Positions 59,703 through 64,000 of a DNA stretch of 64,000 nt are shown piece after piece. The position numbers and the translations under genes are program-made. Numbering within the stretch: position 1 is the stretch's first letter; each line of letters starts with the position of its first letter. Source of the DNA: Palsa-504 sp963834685 (lineage in GTDB: Bacteria > Actinomycetota > Actinomycetes > Streptosporangiales > Streptosporangiaceae); NCBI GenBank assembly GCA_963834685.1, contig CAWICW010000010.1, forward strand, positions 124,001 through 188,000, written 5' to 3'. Under the pieces are notes generated by a model, which saw only the letters and a list, made by a program, of their open reading frames with translations, had not been told where the DNA came from and searched no databases.

Positions 59703-61427
59703 TCACAGGAAGGCCTGCAGCGTGTCGCCGGAGATCTCGTACATGCGCAGCACCTCCAGGGCCACGCCGATCCGCAGCGTGGCGGCCGCGTCGTCGGCGA
59801 ACTCGCCCAGCATGCGCTCCAGCTTCGTCACCCGGTATCGCATGGTGTTGTAGTGGTAGTGCAGGATGCGGGCCGATTCAGCCACGTTGAACCGGGTGCT
59901 GGACAGCACCGCCAATGACTTGAGCAGGTCCGAGCGGGCCGGCTCGGGCAGGTCGAGCACCGGGCCGAGCGTGTCGTGCACGAAGGCCCGCAGCTCGGCC
60001 TGGCTCACGTTGCTGATCAGCCGGTACAGTCCGAGCCCGGCGAAGCTCGTGACCGCGCCGCTGCCGTTGAGCCGCTGGCCGACCTGCAGCGCGACCCGGG
60101 CCTCTTCGTACAGCCGCGGGATGTCCAGCGGCCCCGCGCCGACCTGGCTGACGCCCACCGAGTAGGCCCGCCCGGTCGACCCGGTCATGTCCGCGTGGAT
60201 CTTGCGGGCCAGCGCGGCCGCGTCGGCGATGCCCACCACGGCTACCAGCTCGGTGGCGAAGCCGGCCACCGCCGCGTCCCGGTCCCGGTCGCGGACGGCC
60301 CGGGTCCACAGCTCGACCGCGCGCAGCACGGAGGCCTCCTGCGGGTGGGAGGCATCCCCGCCCTGTTCGGCGCCCCCGGGTTCGATCTCATGGTGCCGGG
60401 CGACCAGCACGGTCAGCGGGCGCCGCAGGTCCCAGCCGAACCTGACCGCCCGCTCCAGCGCCTGATCCATGTTGCCCGCCGTGCCGGTGACCAGGTCGTG
60501 CAGCGCGTTCGAGGCGAACTGCTGCTCGACGGCGAGCACGGCCAGGTCGCGGGTGATCTCCAGCGCGGCCACCAGCGCCGCCTGCTCGACCGCGACTCCG
60601 GCCATCCCGGGCAGGCCCTGCGTGCCGCCGACGGCGAGCACCCACCCGTGCCGCATCTCGCCGGCCCGGATGACCGCGGCCGCCCAGGGCGTGCCGGTCC
60701 CGGCGTCCTTGTGCACGCCCGCGACCAGCCAGCCGGTGTTCACCCGGCCGCTGCCCTCCCGGACGTACTGAGCCCGCACGTCCTGAGCCTGGGCCGCGGA
60801 CCGCGTGGTGGCCAGCGGATACCCGGCCGGGTCGCAGATCACCACGTCGGCACCGGGCAGGATCTCGGCCAGCTCGCCGGACAGCCGGGCCAGGCCGCCG
60901 CCGGTCAGCGCGACGCGCAGGAACGCGTCGTGGATCTGCTGCCTGCGGGCCAGCGCGGCCGCCTGCCGGTTGACGATCGTCTCGAACGTCTGGCTCAGCA
61001 CGTCGTCCAGCGGCGACGTGGGCGGGATGACCAGGATGGGGAAGGCGGCCCGGTCGGCCAGCTCCACCGCGTCCTGGGGTACCTCGGCCAGGTACTCGTC
61101 CAGCTTGACGCCGAGCCCGGCCAGCCCCTTGGCGGCCAGCTGCTCGATCAGCCGGCCGAACTCCCCCGGCTGCCTGGGCAGCGGGTATCCGGTAGTCAGC
61201 AGGAACTCGTCCTGCTTGGTCCAGCGGACGATGTTCGGCACGGTCATGACGTTGAGCCGCCGGACCACCCGGTTGAGCCCGTCGGCGCCGGCGATGATCC
61301 GGGTCCCGCGCATGGCGTCCTGGCCGAGCATCTCGCGCACGGTCAGCCCGTCGACCGGAACCTGCCCGCCGCGCCGGCGGCGCCCGGGCAGCGAGACGAC
61401 GCTGGCCCGCCCGCTGTCCCTGGGCAT
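59703..61427 (-). CDS. PucR-family transcriptional regulator
   Basis: A 574-residue regulator. The N-terminal PucR domain (LTVREMLGQDAMRGTRIIAG to QDEFLLTTGYPLPRQPGEF), a central CdaR/GGDEF-like domain (AYSVGVSQVGAGPLDIPRLY) and a C-terminal helix-turn-helix (RFNVAESARILHYHYNTMRY) are present. PucR proteins usually control purine, amine or amino-acid catabolism and bind near their own operons. It lies 4 bases after the hydrolase-like gene and shares its promoter. Confidence 0.92.
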   Translation of the reverse strand: MPRDSGRASVVSLPGRRRRGGQVPVDGLTVREMLGQDAMRGTRIIAGADGLNRVVRRLNVMTVPNIVRWTKQDEFLLTTGYPLPRQPGEFGRLIEQLAAKGLAGLGVKLDEYLAEVPQDAVELADRAAFPILVIPPTSPLDDVLSQTFETIVNRQAAALARRQQIHDAFLRVALTGGGLARLSGELAEILPGADVVICDPAGYPLATTRSAAQAQDVRAQYVREGSGRVNTGWLVAGVHKDAGTGTPWAAAVIRAGEMRHGWVLAVGGTQGLPGMAGVAVEQAALVAALEITRDLAVLAVEQQFASNALHDLVTGTAGNMDQALERAVRFGWDLRRPLTVLVARHHEIEPGGAEQGGDASHPQEASVLRAVELWTRAVRDRDRDAAVAGFATELVAVVGIADAAALARKIHADMTGSTGRAYSVGVSQVGAGPLDIPRLYEEARVALQVGQRLNGSGAVTSFAGLGLYRLISNVSQAELRAFVHDTLGPVLDLPEPARSDLLKSLAVLSSTRFNVAESARILHYHYNTMRYRVTKLERMLGEFADDAAATLRIGVALEVLRMYEISGDTLQAFL

Positions 61428-61431
61428 GGCC

Positions 61432-62496
61432 TCAGCCCGGACCGCCGGCCGACGGCGCGGCCGGCGCAGGCGGTGCGGCTGACGCGGGCGGCGCGGCTGG
61501 CATGGCCGAAGCGGGCGGCGCGGGCGGCAGCCCCGGCTGGCTCGCGCACGGGTCCTCGACCAGGCCGCGGGCCCAGGCCAGGTCGGCGGCGCTCGGCTCG
61601 TACTCGCCGTTCACGTCGAGCAGCTGCATGGGGTTGTCGGTGATCATCCGGGTCACCTTGTCGGCCGGCACCCCCTTCTCGAAGATGGTCTGGGCGAAGA
61701 TGCGCAGCGCCTCGGACGGCAGCGGGTTGTGCCGCTGCCCGGTGTCGGAGACGAGCAGGCAGCGGGACGCCCCGATCCGCTCCACGCTCTGCACGATCTT
61801 CTCCGGCGCGGCGTACTGCCAGGCCGGCGACACGGTGCAGTAGCCGAACTCGGGCATCGCCCCCATACGGGCGACTTCCTCCAGGGTGTCCAGGTCGAGG
61901 TTGGGCACCCGGAAGTAGGGGTGGGTGATGACGATCTTCTCCACGCCGACCGACCGGGCCTCGCGGACCAGCGCGACGATCTCCCGCGGGGCCAGGTGCG
62001 AGGTGCCGAGGATCGCGCCGTACTGGGCGACCAGCTCGAGCACCTCCTTGACCTCGGGCCGGAGCTTGCCCTTCTTGTCGGCCACCCAGATCCCCTCGGC
62101 CTGGCTCCGGCCGCCCTGCTGGGAGTCGTAGCCGCCGGTGCCGCCGTGGATCTCGGCGTGATAGCCCGCGTCCACGGTGGGCATCCACACCTCCTTGCCG
62201 CCGAGCCGCAGCGACGCCTCCACGGCGGCGGCGTTGATCCCGCCTACGTAGTAGTTCAGCACGATCCCGCCGAACACGCGGATGCCCGGGATGACCCGTT
62301 GCACCAGGTACGCGCGCGACACGGTGTTCTCGTGATGGCACTTGAGCAGGATGGCCTTCATGCCCGCGTCGCGGGCGGCCCGTACGATGTCGAAGTCGTC
62401 GGCCAGCCGGGGAAACAGGTCAGGGAACGGGTGGCAGTGCAGGTCCACCGAGCCCGCCACGTCGATCAGCGGCCCGCCGTAGGTGCGCTTGGTCAT
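61432..62496 (-). CDS. Metal-dependent TIM-barrel hydrolase-like protein (DUF6282-like)
   Basis: A 354-residue protein from ATG 62496 with GGGAGGA upstream. A likely metal-binding HxH occurs in VDLHCHPFPDLFPRLADDFD, with further His residues in LLKCHHENTVSRAYLVQ, LGTSHLAPREIVALV and KIVITHPYFRVPNLD, as in amidohydrolase/phosphotriesterase relatives. The last 50 residues are a Pro/Ala repeat tail. The substrate is unknown. It forms an operon with PucR and is probably controlled by it. Confidence 0.75.
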   Translation of the reverse strand: MTKRTYGGPLIDVAGSVDLHCHPFPDLFPRLADDFDIVRAARDAGMKAILLKCHHENTVSRAYLVQRVIPGIRVFGGIVLNYYVGGINAAAVEASLRLGGKEVWMPTVDAGYHAEIHGGTGGYDSQQGGRSQAEGIWVADKKGKLRPEVKEVLELVAQYGAILGTSHLAPREIVALVREARSVGVEKIVITHPYFRVPNLDLDTLEEVARMGAMPEFGYCTVSPAWQYAAPEKIVQSVERIGASRCLLVSDTGQRHNPLPSEALRIFAQTIFEKGVPADKVTRMITDNPMQLLDVNGEYEPSAADLAWARGLVEDPCASQPGLPPAPPASAMPAAPPASAAPPAPAAPSAGGPG

Positions 62497-62520
62497 GGAG
62501 TCCTCCCGGTGCTGAGACTA

Positions 62521-62549
62521 AATGTGGGTGTCCCGGTGCGGTATGTCAA
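62521..62549 (-). promoter_or_regulatory. Promoter for the hydrolase-PucR operon
   Basis: On the minus strand TTGACA (62549-62544), a 17-base spacer and CACATT (62526-62521) lie 25 bases upstream of ATG 62496. This is a near-consensus sigma-70-type promoter in an otherwise short 86-base gap between two genes on the same strand. Confidence 0.65.
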
Positions 62550-62582
62550 TGTTTGCCATCTGAAGGCCTGGTCCTTGGGCAG

Positions 62583-63950
62583 TTAGTGCCGCCCGGCGGG
62601 CGGCTCTCGCCGGCGTCCGGTGAACAGCACGGCGACCCGGTCGTGGTCGCTGATCTGGCCGGAGCGCCGCAGCTCGAGCAGCCCGGCCAGGCCGGAAGAA
62701 CCGGTCGGGTCGACCTGGATCCCGGTCGACGCCACGGCCAGCCGGCTGGCCTCGGTCAGCGAGTCCTCGCTCACCACCAGCGGCCGGCCGCCGGTCAGCA
62801 GCATGCCTTCCACCACGGCCCGCCAGTCGTAGGTCTCATCGTCGAGGATGCCGGTGGCCACGCTGGCGGGCTGCTCCGCCCAGGGCTGCATGAACGCCGA
62901 CCGGTGCGCCGTGGCCTCGGCCATGGCCCGCTTCACCCCGTCCGGGCCCGGCTCATCGGGCAGCAGCGCCCGGACCCGGTGGTAGGCCCGCTCCAGCGGA
63001 TGTGCGCCGGTCGTCTGTACGGTGTGGATGGCGGGCATCCGGCCGAGCGCACCCAGCTCCGCCGCCTCGCGCAGCGCCTGAACGCAGGAGCTGGCCAGCG
63101 CTCCCCCGCCGACCTGGACGATCAGGTGATCCAGGTGGCCGCGTTCCCTCGACAGGTCGGTCACGAGCTCGTAGCCCAGGGTCTGGCCGCCCTCGATGGC
63201 GAGCCCGTTCTCCGGGCCCTGGGTGGTGAACGGCAGCGCCCCCCGCGCCAGTTCCTGCCGCAGGCGCAGGTAGGTCGGGTCGCCGGGGGTGCCGGGCTGG
63301 CGCGGGCAGGTGACCACGGCGGCCTGGAGCTCGCGCAGCCGGGCGGTCAGGCCGGCGTCGGCCTCGGGCGGCACGAACACGGTCAGCCCCCAGCCCCCGG
63401 CCCGGGCCACCGCCGCCGCCGCCAGGGCCGCGTTCCCGCAGCTGGCGATGGCCAGCTCCCGGCGGCGGCCGGGGTCCAGGAGGCCGCAGCGCTCCATGAC
63501 CGCCAGGTGGATGAGCACGCCCATCAGGTGGCGGCCCTTGTGCGAGCCCGACACGTTCGGTGTCTCGTCCTTGACCCACACCCCGCCCACGGCGGAGAAG
63601 GCCAGGGCCTCGCTCAGTTCCGGGCTGCGGAAGAACGGCGTGGCGCGGAACCCGCGGCCGTCCACCGCGGCGACCGACGCGTCGAGCGAGGCGACCAGGT
63701 CGCGGTAGCCGGCGTCGGGCAGGCCCCGGGCCCGGGCCACGTGCCGGGAGTGCATGAGCGCGCGGTAGCGCAGGAACGGGTTCGCCTCGGGCCCGGCGGG
63801 AAAGCGGGCCCGGTCCAGGCTGAGGACCCGGGTCAGCACGTGGTCGGCGTCATCGGTTCCGGCCCGCGGGCACCGGAACGGGTAGGGGTCAGCCGGGCCG
63901 GCCACGTAGCCGCACCCGGCGCAGCAGATCGTGCTGGCCGGCGGCGTCAT
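62583..63950 (-). CDS. Threonine-synthase-like PLP enzyme with N-terminal zinc ribbon
   Basis: A 455-residue fold-type II PLP enzyme from ATG 63950. The N-terminus has Cys pairs (STICCAGCGYVAGPADPYPF, then RCP) that fit a small zinc ribbon. PLP Lys lies in NVSGSHKGRHL, phosphate loop region in ASCGNAALAAAAV, and GGGALASSC and TGSSGLAGL are typical. Threonine synthase-like proteins of this kind often act on unusual hydroxy or phospho amino acids. It overlaps the upstream partial gene by three bases. Confidence 0.8.
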   Translation of the reverse strand: MTPPASTICCAGCGYVAGPADPYPFRCPRAGTDDADHVLTRVLSLDRARFPAGPEANPFLRYRALMHSRHVARARGLPDAGYRDLVASLDASVAAVDGRGFRATPFFRSPELSEALAFSAVGGVWVKDETPNVSGSHKGRHLMGVLIHLAVMERCGLLDPGRRRELAIASCGNAALAAAAVARAGGWGLTVFVPPEADAGLTARLRELQAAVVTCPRQPGTPGDPTYLRLRQELARGALPFTTQGPENGLAIEGGQTLGYELVTDLSRERGHLDHLIVQVGGGALASSCVQALREAAELGALGRMPAIHTVQTTGAHPLERAYHRVRALLPDEPGPDGVKRAMAEATAHRSAFMQPWAEQPASVATGILDDETYDWRAVVEGMLLTGGRPLVVSEDSLTEASRLAVASTGIQVDPTGSSGLAGLLELRRSGQISDHDRVAVLFTGRRREPPAGRH

Positions 63951-64000
63951 CTGGCCACGGCCAGGCCGGTCCGCTCGTTGAACTCGGTGATCATGGCGTC
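63947..64000 (-). CDS. C-terminal end of an unidentified gene (cut by window)
   Basis: The last 17 codons read DAMITEFNERTGLAVAR and end at TGA 63947-63949, overlapping the ATG of the PLP enzyme (ATGA). The family cannot be told from so short a piece. The coupling indicates that it is in the same operon as the threonine-synthase-like gene. Confidence 0.6.
   Translation of the reverse strand, partial: DAMITEFNERTGLAVAR

Noticed and set aside
1..64000. tRNA, rRNA or riboswitch genes
   Set aside because: No cloverleaf with CCA end, rRNA stretch or recognisable riboswitch core was found by reading; a covariance-model search would be decisive.

Overview
The window is high-GC DNA with dense, often 1-14 bp overlapping gene starts, frequent GTG starts and families typical of soil Actinomycetota (PadR, GntR/HutC, PspC/DUF1707, a DUF222-HNH protein, a serine/threonine kinase fused to a LuxR regulator, PaaX, PucR, a DUF574-type methyltransferase). 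The order cannot be fixed by eye; a large-genome soil actinomycete is the best reading. No rRNA, tRNA or CRISPR array was seen.

Layout. 1-5.9 kb: a MacA/MacB-like efflux set (adaptor cut by the window edge, ATPase, permease), a lipoprotein, a histidine-kinase-like protein that lacks the phospho-acceptor His and the ATPase domain, and a small secreted protein. 5.9-7.3 kb: gene-poor, with a long palindrome, a TetR fragment and a broken IS5-type transposase. 7.3-10.5 kb: a PadR-controlled ABC exporter whose permease is frameshifted. 10.6-12.4 kb: a DUF222/HNH protein. 12.4-18.3 kb: a divergent locus with a choline-kinase-like protein and a dimethylglycine/sarcosine dehydrogenase-like flavoprotein on one side and an APC permease plus a HutC-type GntR regulator on the other, with two GGTCTAGAC operators between. 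18.3-18.7 kb: an open frame made of seven 13-residue repeats. 18.7-21.6 kb: a PspC/DUF1707 membrane-stress module with a two-component system.

22-31.5 kb: a long overlapping operon in which a two-protein dikinase-like enzyme (mobile His domain; ATP-binding domain) is joined to a three-protein biotin-dependent carboxylase (BCCP, biotin carboxylase, carboxyltransferase), a HAD phosphatase and 2-oxoacid dehydrogenase E1 alpha/beta. A 72-residue helix-turn-helix protein with palindromic sites over its own promoter sits divergently upstream. From about 30.4 to 33.6 kb the sequence is decayed, with many frameshifts and deletions.

33.9-44 kb: a secreted protein, a bidirectional terminator, the kinase-ATPase-LuxR fusion, enzyme remnants, a GH63-like glucosidase with an MFS transporter, and a toxin-antitoxin pair. 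44-49 kb: a complete branched-chain-amino-acid-type ABC importer (binding protein, two permeases, two ATPases) with two identical hairpins after the binding-protein gene. 49-57.5 kb: an alcohol dehydrogenase and a one-carbon operon (MTHFR C-terminal domain protein, MetF, methyltransferase, core MetE-like protein, MetK), then a lipoprotein and a second MetE-like protein. 57.6-64 kb: PaaX, a DUF574-type methyltransferase, PucR, a TIM-barrel hydrolase-like protein, a threonine-synthase-like PLP enzyme and the end of one more gene.

One-carbon chemistry recurs: a folate-linked demethylating flavoprotein, MetF, two MetE-like proteins and MetK could together move methyl groups from methylated amines to folate, methionine and S-adenosylmethionine. 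That link is an inference from gene content. The most unusual items are the tandem-repeat peptide gene at 18.34 kb, the dikinase-carboxylase operon, and a short dispersed intergenic element present about five times.
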